Origin: Ruminococcus sp. UBA4275
GTDB taxonomy: Bacteria > Bacillota > Clostridia > Oscillospirales > Ruminococcaceae
Length of the DNA: 18,430 bases
Reading direction: 5' to 3'
Assembly (NCBI GenBank): GCA_002395085.1
Contig: DGVV01000012.1
Span: forward strand, 1 to 18,430
Position numbers and translations under genes: made by a program. The notes under the pieces were generated by a model, which had not been told where the DNA came from, made no database searches, and saw only the letters and a list, made by a program, of their open reading frames with translations. This document shows, piece by piece, positions 1 through 6,415 of the stretch; position 1 is the first letter of the stretch, and each line of letters starts with the position of its first letter.

Positions 1-6
1 GGGATT

Positions 7-103
7 CCAAAGGGATAGTATTCCTTTGGCGGGGTATGGGTGAGTTTGCCTGCAAACTCACAACGAAGCGGCGAGCGCCCCCTTATAATCATCGCGCAGC
101 GAT
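7..103. other. cluster of short perfect hairpins at window edge
   Basis: Three hairpins lie in a row: a 9-bp stem at 7-15/21-29 (one G-T pair, 5-nt loop), a perfect 9-bp stem at 40-48/53-61 (4-nt loop), and a 5-bp stem at 91-95/99-103 (3-nt loop). None is followed by a T run, so they are not simple terminators. They may be the end of an intergenic structured element or of a transcript entering from outside the window. No gene is supported in 1-180. Confidence 0.4.
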
Positions 104-122
104 ACCTTTTTCGACAGCCTTG

Positions 123-158
123 AGCGGAGAACCTTTTGAGGGGTTCTCCGCTTTTGTT
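123..158 (+). terminator. intrinsic terminator for an upstream plus-strand gene
   Basis: A perfect 11-bp stem (123-133 with 142-152) has an 8-nt loop and is followed on the plus strand by TTTGTTGT. On the minus strand no T run follows the stem, so it probably ends a plus-strand transcript entering from left of the window. It sits between that gene and the convergent minus-strand gene ending at 181. Confidence 0.65.
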
Positions 159-180
159 GTATGGGATGCAGGGGCAGCGT

Positions 181-1950
181 TCACTTCGCATTCAGTATTG
201 CATATTGGGAGCGGGTATCGAGGAAAGAGCAGATCTCCGCGCCGTTTTTGGTATTAAGCCAGCAGCGTTTCAGAATGCGGTCTTCCCGCAAATATTCTGT
301 GAAGAACAGCACGTCACCCTGCAAAGATGGTTCGGAAAACGAGCCGTCCTGCTTCAGATCCTGTCTGCCGCTGCCGTCAAGCGCAGAACGGCTGATTGCT
401 GCGGAATGCGGCATCTCCTGCATGAGCGTATACAGTTCCCCGTCTGCGATGTCAAACCATGTGAAGTCGCAGTCTTTGGTCAGCAGTTCCATCTGACCGG
501 TATCGGGATTGAAGCGGCTGAAATCATGTGTCACATAGCTATCCTGTGTCTCCGTATAATAGATCATGCCGTCATACACGGTCCAGCACAGGGTATGGCG
601 CAATGCCGGTGTCCGCTGCATCCGCGGGAGCGCAAATGTGTGCAGCAGTTCGCCGGTGTCGGGGTCAATCTCATAGAATGCTTCCTGTATTTCCGTGTCG
701 TTTGCGGTATCGTCAATTTTCGGCCAGATGCGGGCGCTGATAATTGTACCGCGCTCCGGTGAATAGATCGGCGTTTCCACACAATAATTCAGCGGCAGCC
801 AGACGATCTTTCCGGTTTCGGGCGTATACAGCAGCTTGAAAGGCACAAGAGACTCAGGATGAGTGGAACGGTACGCTCCGTCTGTGTATTGATATGCGCC
901 GCAGATATAATACAGTCCGTCGGTGAGTTTGCAGACCGTGTTGAAACTGCTGCTTGCAAAATAGCTGTTCTGGGAGATCGTCGGATTGCCCTCCGAATCA
1001 TTTTCCAGCCGCAGAAAGCGTTTCAGTGTGCCGTCCTGCCCGATGGTGAACAGGGTCGCGCCGCCATTGGAATAGTAGAGCTGTTCGCCGTCTGAAAGCA
1101 GCGCATTTTCGGAATAACTGTTCTCGATGCACGATTTTTTGGTGTGGTTGCAGTCCGGATCGGTGCAGCGCCGCGACTGTTCGCCGGTCGCCTTGCTGAT
1201 GCGCATATTGGAGAAATAGTAGTAGTCGTTATCCTCAATCATGCCGTTGTAACCGAGACAGCCCGCCGCAACCGGAATCAGCGGGCCGTTTCCGCCGAGA
1301 AAATTCGGGTCATTGTTCGGCTGCACCGCATCCTGCGGAACATATCCCTCTGCATAGCCGACGGCAGGCTCTTTGCAGGTGTGGTCAATCTTCATGATTT
1401 CCCGCACAATATCCGGATCGGTAATGACCTGCACGGTTTCGCTGGTTTTCGTGGGAACGGTCTGCACGGCGATGTCCTCCGCGGGAGAAAGTGTCTCCGT
1501 GGACTGCGCCGCAGTGCTGTTTTCTGTTTGTTCGCTGCTGCTTGCAGCCGATGTGGATTCGGCGGCGGTGCTGCTGCTGACGGACTGCGTTGCGAGGACG
1601 CCGGATAATTCGGGATTCCCGCGGTGCGTTTTCCATGCCAGCACCCCGACGGTCACGGCAAAGCAGGCAGCAATCGCCGCAATGCCGATTCCGAGATGCC
1701 GCAATTGTGTATTGCTCATTTCCTCGCGGCTGCTGCCGGCGGTATATTCCGGTTCTTTTGTCTGCACAGTTTTTCCGGCGGGCGCTGTCCCGAAGAATTC
1801 ATCGAGCGATGCAGGGCTGCTTTCTGCGAGCGGTACATCTGCGGGCTGCATCTCCTCTCCGGCATCTGTACGGTGCTTCCATGTGACTGCTTCTGCAATC
1901 TGTTCTTCTTTTAGGTGCGCGGTCAGCGCAAAAAAATCAGATTCTTTCAC
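181..1950 (-). CDS. membrane-anchored partner of ECF sigma factor A, beta-propeller-like ectodomain
   Basis: This is a 589-residue single-pass protein and probably the membrane partner (anti-sigma or sensor) of the sigma factor encoded just upstream. The start chosen is a GTG at 1950, which overlaps the sigma stop codon by 4 nt (GTGA) and is preceded by AGGAGGGG; upstream in-frame ATGs lie inside the sigma gene. Residues 1-84 are cytoplasmic, beginning K-E-S-D-F-F. One transmembrane helix spans about 85-106. Residues 111-185 are a Ser/Thr/Ala/Glu-rich linker, and about 190-589 form an extracellular domain with many repeated Y-Y and D-G-x-(L/I)-Y elements, as in DUF5050-type propellers. A cysteine group C-x4-C-x6-C lies at about 262-274. 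I see no H-x3-C-x2-C zinc-finger anti-sigma motif. The anti-sigma role is inferred from operon layout; the single-pass topology is well supported. Confidence 0.8.
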   Translation of the reverse strand: MKESDFFALTAHLKEEQIAEAVTWKHRTDAGEEMQPADVPLAESSPASLDEFFGTAPAGKTVQTKEPEYTAGSSREEMSNTQLRHLGIGIAAIAACFAVTVGVLAWKTHRGNPELSGVLATQSVSSSTAAESTSAASSSEQTENSTAAQSTETLSPAEDIAVQTVPTKTSETVQVITDPDIVREIMKIDHTCKEPAVGYAEGYVPQDAVQPNNDPNFLGGNGPLIPVAAGCLGYNGMIEDNDYYYFSNMRISKATGEQSRRCTDPDCNHTKKSCIENSYSENALLSDGEQLYYSNGGATLFTIGQDGTLKRFLRLENDSEGNPTISQNSYFASSSFNTVCKLTDGLYYICGAYQYTDGAYRSTHPESLVPFKLLYTPETGKIVWLPLNYCVETPIYSPERGTIISARIWPKIDDTANDTEIQEAFYEIDPDTGELLHTFALPRMQRTPALRHTLCWTVYDGMIYYTETQDSYVTHDFSRFNPDTGQMELLTKDCDFTWFDIADGELYTLMQEMPHSAAISRSALDGSGRQDLKQDGSFSEPSLQGDVLFFTEYLREDRILKRCWLNTKNGAEICSFLDTRSQYAILNAK

Positions 1951-2504
1951 AGATACCCCTCCTGTTCCAGATATTCTTTCAGTTTGTTTCTTGTGCGCAG
2001 CAGCGACATTTTCACGCGGCTCGTGCCGCAGCTGCATTCCTGCGCGATCTCGCGCACGGAGAGGCATGACCAGTACCGCAGCACGAACATCACGCGCGCC
2101 TCTGCGGGAAGCGTATTGAGAAAGCGTGCGATTGCCTCTCCGAGCGCTTTCTGTTCGAGGATTTCATCGGGGCGTTCGGGAGAGGCGACACATTCTGCCA
2201 GTTCATCCATACAGAGCCGAACCTCGCCGCTGCCGCGTTTTTCGGCGTATCTTTTGCGTCTGCGGTCAAGTGCAATGCGTTTGCAGACGGTCACACAGTA
2301 GCCGCCGAGACTGGCGGGGGAAGTTGGCGGGATGCTGTTCCAGAGCCGCAGCATGGTGTCGCTGACACATTCTTCGGCATCCAGCGCATCGCCGGTCAGA
2401 TTCTGCGCCATGTGCTTGCAGAGTGCGCCGTATTTTTGTTCGGTTTCGCGGATTGCCTGTTGATTTCGCTGATGATACAGCCGCAGGATCTCACTGTCCT
2501 CCAT
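1947..2504 (-). CDS. ECF-type RNA polymerase sigma factor A
   Basis: This 185-residue sigma-70-family protein has only regions 2 and 4. Region 2 contains the D-A-E-E-C-V-S-D segment followed by L-W near residues 42-55. Region 4 is a helix-turn-helix around 140-178, ending in S-L-L-R-T-R-N-K-L-K. It should direct RNA polymerase to a small regulon. The gene starts at ATG 2504, behind a promoter with an extended -10, and overlaps the downstream membrane-protein gene by 4 nt, so the two are translationally coupled. It aligns without gaps to the sigma factor at 16704-17261 over all 185 residues, with 86 identities counted by hand (about 46%). The target promoters cannot be told from this window. 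Confidence 0.93.
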   Translation of the reverse strand: MEDSEILRLYHQRNQQAIRETEQKYGALCKHMAQNLTGDALDAEECVSDTMLRLWNSIPPTSPASLGGYCVTVCKRIALDRRRKRYAEKRGSGEVRLCMDELAECVASPERPDEILEQKALGEAIARFLNTLPAEARVMFVLRYWSCLSVREIAQECSCGTSRVKMSLLRTRNKLKEYLEQEGYL

Positions 2505-2529
2505 GATCTCACCGCCTTTGCATAGTTTG

Positions 2530-2541
2530 AGAAGCGCTTCT
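2530..2541. promoter_or_regulatory. 12-bp perfect palindrome in sigma A leader
   Basis: AGAAGCGCTTCT is a perfect palindrome with a central CG, placed between the -10 and the sigma A start codon. The position suits an operator of a LacI/CcpA-like repressor, but the flanks do not fit the cre consensus well. The regulator is unknown. Confidence 0.35.
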
Positions 2542-2555
2542 ACCCTCTATGACGT

Positions 2556-2564
2556 ATTATACCA
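2556..2564 (-). promoter_or_regulatory. extended -10 promoter for sigma A operon
   Basis: Read on the minus strand, TGG-TATAAT is an extended -10 about 50 nt upstream of the sigma A start. The best upstream hexamer is CTGTCA at a short 15-nt spacing, so the -35 is weak. The element resembles a housekeeping promoter rather than a typical ECF promoter. Confidence 0.6.
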
Positions 2565-2623
2565 TAGATTGGTCACTGACAGGGAGGATTTGCGTAATGA
2601 ATTTTCAAATTTATGTGCCGCAT

Positions 2624-2692
2624 CCCGTTGGTCGCTTATTTTTCTTTAGGTTTTCGCCTTTCAATCCCCTTTTCCTGATTCCCTCCCTCTTA
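2624..2692 (+). repeat. interspersed repeat element, 3' fragment
   Basis: This segment matches the 3' part of the full element at 2731-2920. It shares GGTCGCTTATT, CTTTAGGTTTTC, TTTCCTGAT and CCCTCTTA in the same order and at nearly the same spacing, with small indels. The 5' part carrying TAGAACTTTAG and the GC hairpin is missing. Confidence 0.65.
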
Positions 2693-2730
2693 TTCGGGAA
2701 TCCGATCACTTTATTGCGATAAAGTTACTT

Positions 2731-2920
2731 TAGAATCATAAGGTAAAGATTCCCACCAAGCCAATTTAGAACTTTAGCAAATCGCTCGCGCGGGCTCCGC
2801 GCCGCGAATGCAAGGGGGACAACCCAAAGGGGAGGGAGAGCGCTCCCGATGGTCGCTTATTCTCCCTCCCCTTTAGGTTTTCCCCCTTCCAATCCCCCTT
2901 TCCTGATCCCTTCCCTCTTA
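2731..2920 (+). repeat. interspersed repeat element, full copy
   Basis: In order, it contains a conserved leader (2731-2781) ending in CCAATTTAGAACTTTAGCAA, a 6-bp GC hairpin with GCT loop (2788-2802), GACAACC at 2818-2824, a perfect 14-bp stem (2826-2839 with 2861-2874, 21-nt loop), then a pyrimidine-rich tail. No open reading frame is present. Together with the other copies it accounts for most of the gene-free 2505-3306 interval. It is a MITE/REP-like noncoding repeat of unknown function; the inverted copy at 3005-3145 keeps the same order of modules. Confidence 0.75.
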
Positions 2921-3004
2921 GCTAAAGGCTGCCACTGCCACTCGCGTTGGGGAGAATGACAGGCTTTCATTTCCCTCTAAAGCCAGTATAGAACTTCAGC
3001 ACGG

Positions 3005-3145
3005 GGGAGAGGATAAGGAAAGCGGGGGCTCGGGGGCGAAAACCTAAAGGAGAGGGGGCTGCGCGACGTAAGGAGCGCCTGTCCCCTTTCCTTTTGGTTG
3101 TCACCCCCGGCGCGGAGCCCGCGCTGGCAATGATCTAAAGTTCTA
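3005..3145 (-). repeat. interspersed repeat element, inverted copy
   Basis: Read on the minus strand it repeats the module order of the copy at 2731-2920: TAGAACTTTAG (3145-3135), 10 nt, GC hairpin GCGCGG-GCT-CCGCGC (3124-3110), GACAACC, then a long imperfect stem (15 of 17 positions complementary) and the CTTTAGGTTTTC tail. The region upstream of TAGAACTTTAG does not match the other copies, so it may be truncated at its 5' end. The loop sequence differs from the direct copy while the stem is kept. Confidence 0.7.
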
Positions 3146-3224
3146 TCTAAGCGAACTGCGTTTCTTTAACTTGCGATCCTTTGGAAAGTCTGTTGCCTGA
3201 ATCCCATTAACATGAAAGTTTGCT

Positions 3225-3296
3225 TAGCATCATAAGGCAACGACCCGCACCAAGCCAATTTAGAACTTTAGCAAAATGCCAGCGGGCGCTGCCCGC
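3225..3296 (+). repeat. interspersed repeat element, 5' fragment abutting the zur promoter
   Basis: The first 51 bases match 2731-2781 closely, including a run of 28 identical bases. After the same 6-nt gap comes a GC hairpin, GCGGGC-GCT-GCCCGC. Two of its six base pairs are swapped relative to the other copies, yet pairing is kept. The copy stops 10 bp before the -35 box of the zur operon, so insertion or truncation happened right at the promoter. Confidence 0.7.
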
Positions 3297-3306
3297 CGCC
3301 GCCGCC

Positions 3307-3335
3307 TTGACAAATGCGGGAAACTGTGGTATAAT
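3307..3335 (+). promoter_or_regulatory. consensus promoter of the zur-znuACB operon
   Basis: TTGACA at 3307-3312 and TATAAT at 3330-3335 are separated by exactly 17 bp. This is a perfect match to the vegetative consensus, about 50 nt before the regulator start codon. A promoter this strong suits one held down by a repressor. Confidence 0.9.
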
Positions 3336-3348
3336 GCACATACAGATT

Positions 3349-3363
3349 TGATAGCGATTATCA
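3349..3363 (+). promoter_or_regulatory. Fur-family operator (7-1-7 box) over the operon start
   Basis: TGATAGCGATTATCA matches the Gram-positive Fur box TGATAATnATTATCA at 12 of 14 specified positions. It lies just after the expected transcription start and before the regulator gene. This position fits autorepression of the whole metal-uptake operon by the protein encoded at 3386. Confidence 0.65.
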
Positions 3364-3385
3364 GTTTCAATTTAGGAGGCGCACA

Positions 3386-3826
3386 ATGTCACGCAAAGAC
3401 GGATACCAAACCAAACAGAAAGCGCGCGTGCTGGATTTTCTGGAGCAGCATCCTGCGCAGCATATTACCGCTGCCGAATTGCTCCATGCGCTCACCGAAA
3501 ACGGTACACCAATGGGATCTGCGACAGTCTACCGGCAGCTCGAAAAGCTCGAAGCACAAGGTCTTGTACGGCGCTATTCCCTCGATGACCGCGGGAGTGC
3601 CTGCTGGCAGTATGCCGGTGCAGAGGCGCAGTCCGGCGGATGTATGAACCATTTTCATCTGAAATGTACGGTCTGCGGGACGCTCTTTCATCTCGACTGC
3701 GATCATCTGCACGAAATTGCATCGCACGTTGCTGCGGAACACGGCTTCTGCATCGACCCCTCCCGCACCGTTTTTTACGGCGTCTGCGAAACCTGTGCAA
3801 ACGCTGCCTCCGAAGAAACAGAATAA
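3386..3826 (+). CDS. zur: Fur-family metal-responsive repressor, Zur-like
   Basis: This is a 146-residue Fur/Zur/PerR-type dimeric repressor. Residues 1-75 form the winged helix, with the recognition helix around G-S-A-T-V-Y-R-Q-L (44-52). Residues 85-140 are the dimerisation and metal domain, with H89 and H91 before C94-x2-C97 and a second C134-x2-C137; the two C-x2-C pairs are the usual structural zinc site. The start follows TTTAGGAGG by 7 nt. The gene opens an operon with znuA (14-nt gap), znuC and znuB, which points to zinc (Zur) as the signal, although the operator resembles a Fur box more than a Zur box. Family is certain, metal is inferred. Confidence 0.9.
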   Translation: MSRKDGYQTKQKARVLDFLEQHPAQHITAAELLHALTENGTPMGSATVYRQLEKLEAQGLVRRYSLDDRGSACWQYAGAEAQSGGCMNHFHLKCTVCGTLFHLDCDHLHEIASHVAAEHGFCIDPSRTVFYGVCETCANAASEETE

Positions 3827-3840
3827 CAGAAAGGATACCC

Positions 3841-4791
3841 ATGAAACATTTATTCCGGTTTGCTGCCCTGACCGGCGCAGCGATTCTTACACTCTCCGTG
3901 CTGACTGCCTGCGGGACATCCCCTGCCAAAACAGACGGCCTGCGCATTGTCACGACGACCTATGCCGTATACGATATGGCAAAACAGCTCACCGCGCAGT
4001 ATACGCAGCCTGCGGCGGTCACGCTGCTGCTGACCCCCGGCGGAGAGAGCCATTCCTATGAGCCTTCGCCTGCGGATGTCGCCGCGATTCAAAGCTGTGA
4101 ACTGTTCGTGTACATCGGCGGTGAATCGGAGGTCTGGGCGGATAAGCTGATCTCTGCAAGCCGTGCGGAGAAGGAAAATCTGCGGATGTTTGACTGCGTG
4201 GAGCTGCTGGATGAGGAGACCGTCGAGGGGATGGAGGCGGATGAGGAGGACGAAGAAGAAGACGTTCCCGATGAGCATATCTGGACTTCGCCGCTGAATG
4301 CCGATGCCATGCTTTCGGCGCTGCACGATACCCTGAACCGCATCGCACCGGAAGAAGCCGCAAACTGCGATGCTGCCTTTGCGCCGCTGCATGAGGATTT
4401 CCTCGCGCTTGATCAGAAGGCGAAGGAGATCAAAGCGAATCAGCGCACCAATACACTGGTGTTTGCAGACCGCTTTCCGTTCCGTTATCTCACGGATGCC
4501 TACGGCTGGGATTATTACGCTGCCTTCTCCGGATGCAGCAGCGATACCGATGCATCAGCGGCAACACTCTCGTTCCTCATCTCGAAAGTGCAGGAGCAGA
4601 ACATCGGAACGGTTTTTTACCTCGAAAATTCCTCGCAGAAAATTTCGGATGCGGTCTGCCGTGCAACCGGTGCGAAAGCGGTCATGATGCAGTCGGGTAA
4701 CAATGTTTCTGCGGAGGATTTCAAGGCTGGCAGGCACTATCAGGACATTATGGCGGAGAATCTTGCCGCGATTCAGGAGGCGCTGAGCTGA
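3841..4791 (+). CDS. znuA: metal ABC transporter substrate-binding lipoprotein (ZnuA-like)
   Basis: This 316-residue cluster A-I solute-binding lipoprotein captures a divalent metal, probably Zn(II), outside the membrane and hands it to the permease. A signal peptide ends in the lipobox L-T-A-C with lipidated C24. Candidate metal ligands are H71 in G-G-E-S-H-S-Y-E-P and H146 in D-E-H-I-W, with an acidic site near A-D-R-F-P (209-213), where Gram-negative ZnuA has His. The flexible loop usually rich in His is here a run of Glu/Asp (about 129-145) without His. The start at 3841 has AGAAAGGAT upstream; an in-frame extension would overlap the regulator gene and lose the signal peptide. The stop is 1 nt before the ATPase start. 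Confidence 0.88.
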   Translation: MKHLFRFAALTGAAILTLSVLTACGTSPAKTDGLRIVTTTYAVYDMAKQLTAQYTQPAAVTLLLTPGGESHSYEPSPADVAAIQSCELFVYIGGESEVWADKLISASRAEKENLRMFDCVELLDEETVEGMEADEEDEEEDVPDEHIWTSPLNADAMLSALHDTLNRIAPEEAANCDAAFAPLHEDFLALDQKAKEIKANQRTNTLVFADRFPFRYLTDAYGWDYYAAFSGCSSDTDASAATLSFLISKVQEQNIGTVFYLENSSQKISDAVCRATGAKAVMMQSGNNVSAEDFKAGRHYQDIMAENLAAIQEALS

Positions 4792-4792
4792 T

Positions 4793-5581
4793 ATGGCATA
4801 TATCCAATGTGAAAATCTGACGCTGCGCTACGAATCGCTGGTGGTGCAGCAAAACCTGAGTTTTTCCGTAGAAAAGGGCGATTATCTGTGCATCGTCGGT
4901 GAGAACGGTTCGGGCAAAAGTACGCTGGTGAAGTGTCTGCTGGGGCTGAAGCAGGCTGACGGCGGTTCGCTGACCTTCGGGGACGGCTTAAAGCGCAATG
5001 AGATCGGCTATCTGCCGCAGCAGAGCATGATTCAGCGGAGCTTTCCGGCATCGGTGCGGGAGGTTGTGCTGTCCGGATGTGTCAGCCGGACGGGACTGCA
5101 CCCGTTCTATACGAAAGCGGATAAGGCGCGCGCACAGGAGCAGATGGAGTGCCTCAATATCACGGCACTGGCTGACCGCTGCTACAGGGAACTCTCCGGC
5201 GGTCAGCAGCAGCGGGTTCTGCTGGCGCGGGCGCTCTGTGCAACGAAAAAACTGCTCCTGCTCGATGAACCGCTGACGGGTCTTGACCCGCTGGTTTCAG
5301 CGGAGCTGTACGGCATTCTGCGGCATATCCACGATGACCACGGCATCACCGTTATTATGGTCACGCATGATGTGGAATGTGCGGTGCGCCATGCAAAGAG
5401 CATCCTGCACATCGGCAAAAACGAAAACTTCTTTGGTTCATGTGAGGCGTATGAGCATTCGCCCCTCGGCAGACGCTTCCTCGGAGACAGCATTGCGCAG
5501 GAGCAATGCACGCACTGTGAACAGAGTCGGCATCCGCATATCCCGATCAGGCACGGCGGCGGAAAGGGGGCGCAGGCATGA
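4793..5581 (+). CDS. znuC: metal ABC transporter ATP-binding protein (ZnuC-like)
   Basis: This 262-residue cytoplasmic ATPase powers metal import. It has Walker A G-E-N-G-S-G-K-S-T (36-44), a Q-loop in L-P-Q-Q, the signature L-S-G-G-Q-Q-Q-R, Walker B L-L-L-L-D-E-P and the switch His in V-T-H-D. It begins 1 nt after znuA and overlaps znuB by 4 nt (ATGA), so all three subunits are translationally coupled. The C-terminal extension carries C239, H241, C242, H247, H249 and H254, which could bind metal; this is unusual for a nucleotide-binding subunit and may act as a feedback sensor (inference). The transported metal is inferred from its partners. Confidence 0.92.
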   Translation: MAYIQCENLTLRYESLVVQQNLSFSVEKGDYLCIVGENGSGKSTLVKCLLGLKQADGGSLTFGDGLKRNEIGYLPQQSMIQRSFPASVREVVLSGCVSRTGLHPFYTKADKARAQEQMECLNITALADRCYRELSGGQQQRVLLARALCATKKLLLLDEPLTGLDPLVSAELYGILRHIHDDHGITVIMVTHDVECAVRHAKSILHIGKNENFFGSCEAYEHSPLGRRFLGDSIAQEQCTHCEQSRHPHIPIRHGGGKGAQA

Positions 5582-6411
5582 ATGATCTTGCGGCAATTCT
5601 GACACCGGAATACATTTCGGTGATTCTGCTGCCCGCGCTGATTGCGGGTGTGGCGGTGAGTCTGTGTGCGAGCCTGCTGGGTGTGAGCCTTGTGCTGAAA
5701 CGCTGCTCCATGATCGGTGACGGACTTTCGCACGTCGGATACGGCACACTCTGCATCGCAATCGCACTGGGCTGGGCGCCTATGAAAGTGACCATTCCGG
5801 TGGTGATTCTCGCGGCATACATTCTGCTGCGGCTCTCGGAGAACAGCAGGCTTGGCGGCGATACGGCGATTGCGCTGTTCTCGACCTCGGCACTGGCACT
5901 GGGCATTCTGGCATCCTCGAAGGCGAATCTCACCACGGATGTCAGCCACTATATGTTCGGCAGCATCCTCGCCATGACCCGCAGCGACGTCATTTTCAGC
6001 GTGGTGCTGAGCATCTGCGTGCTGCTCGTGTATCTGCTGTTCTATGACAAAATCTTCGCGGTGACATTCGATGAGAATTTCGCCCGTGCAACGGGTCTGA
6101 ACGTGCGCTTCTACAATCTGCTGATTGCCGTGCTGACCGCTGTGACGGTTGTGCTGGGCATGATGATGATGGGCGCACTGCTGATCTCCAGCCTGATGAT
6201 CTTTCCCGCAGTCACGGCGATGCGGCTCAACAAGCGCTTCCGCGGCGTCGTGCTGACGGCGGTGATTGTCTCGGTGAGCTGCTTCCTGACGGGCCTTGTG
6301 CTTTCGCTGTGGCTGGATACGGCGGTTGGTGCAAGCGTCATTTTGATGAATCTGCTGGTATTTGCGGTGTCCAGTGCAATCTCTGTACTGCGCGGCGTGC
6401 GGAGGGCGTGA
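5578..6411 (+). CDS. znuB: metal ABC transporter permease (ZnuB-like)
   Basis: This 277-residue integral membrane protein of the ABC-3 (ZnuB/MntB/TroC) family forms the metal channel. It has about eight hydrophobic helices across its length, with the family segment S-M-I-G-D-G-L-S-H-V-G near residues 44-54 and the M-M-M-M-G-A-L-L-I-S-S helix around 196-206. It starts within the last codons of znuC (4-nt overlap), and a small gene follows after 4 nt. Sequence alone does not separate zinc from manganese or iron permeases; the zinc call rests on the regulator and binding-protein types. Confidence 0.92.
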   Translation: MNDLAAILTPEYISVILLPALIAGVAVSLCASLLGVSLVLKRCSMIGDGLSHVGYGTLCIAIALGWAPMKVTIPVVILAAYILLRLSENSRLGGDTAIALFSTSALALGILASSKANLTTDVSHYMFGSILAMTRSDVIFSVVLSICVLLVYLLFYDKIFAVTFDENFARATGLNVRFYNLLIAVLTAVTVVLGMMMMGALLISSLMIFPAVTAMRLNKRFRGVVLTAVIVSVSCFLTGLVLSLWLDTAVGASVILMNLLVFAVSSAISVLRGVRRA

Positions 6412-6415
6412 TACA

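Noticed and set aside
136..762. Plus-strand frame opposite the end of the module A membrane protein
   Set aside because: It begins inside the terminator region, has no RBS, and mirrors a coding frame on the other strand.
2766..3145. Insertion sequence with terminal inverted repeats
   Set aside because: The inverted arms are two copies of one repeat facing each other, not TIRs of one element, and nothing between them encodes a transposase.
2624..3296. CRISPR array
   Set aside because: Repeats are few, long, in both orientations and unevenly spaced; no short regular repeat-spacer pattern or cas genes.
3640..3840. In-frame upstream extension of znuA
   Set aside because: It overlaps the zur gene and would bury the lipoprotein signal peptide; AGAAAGGAT sits in front of ATG 3841.
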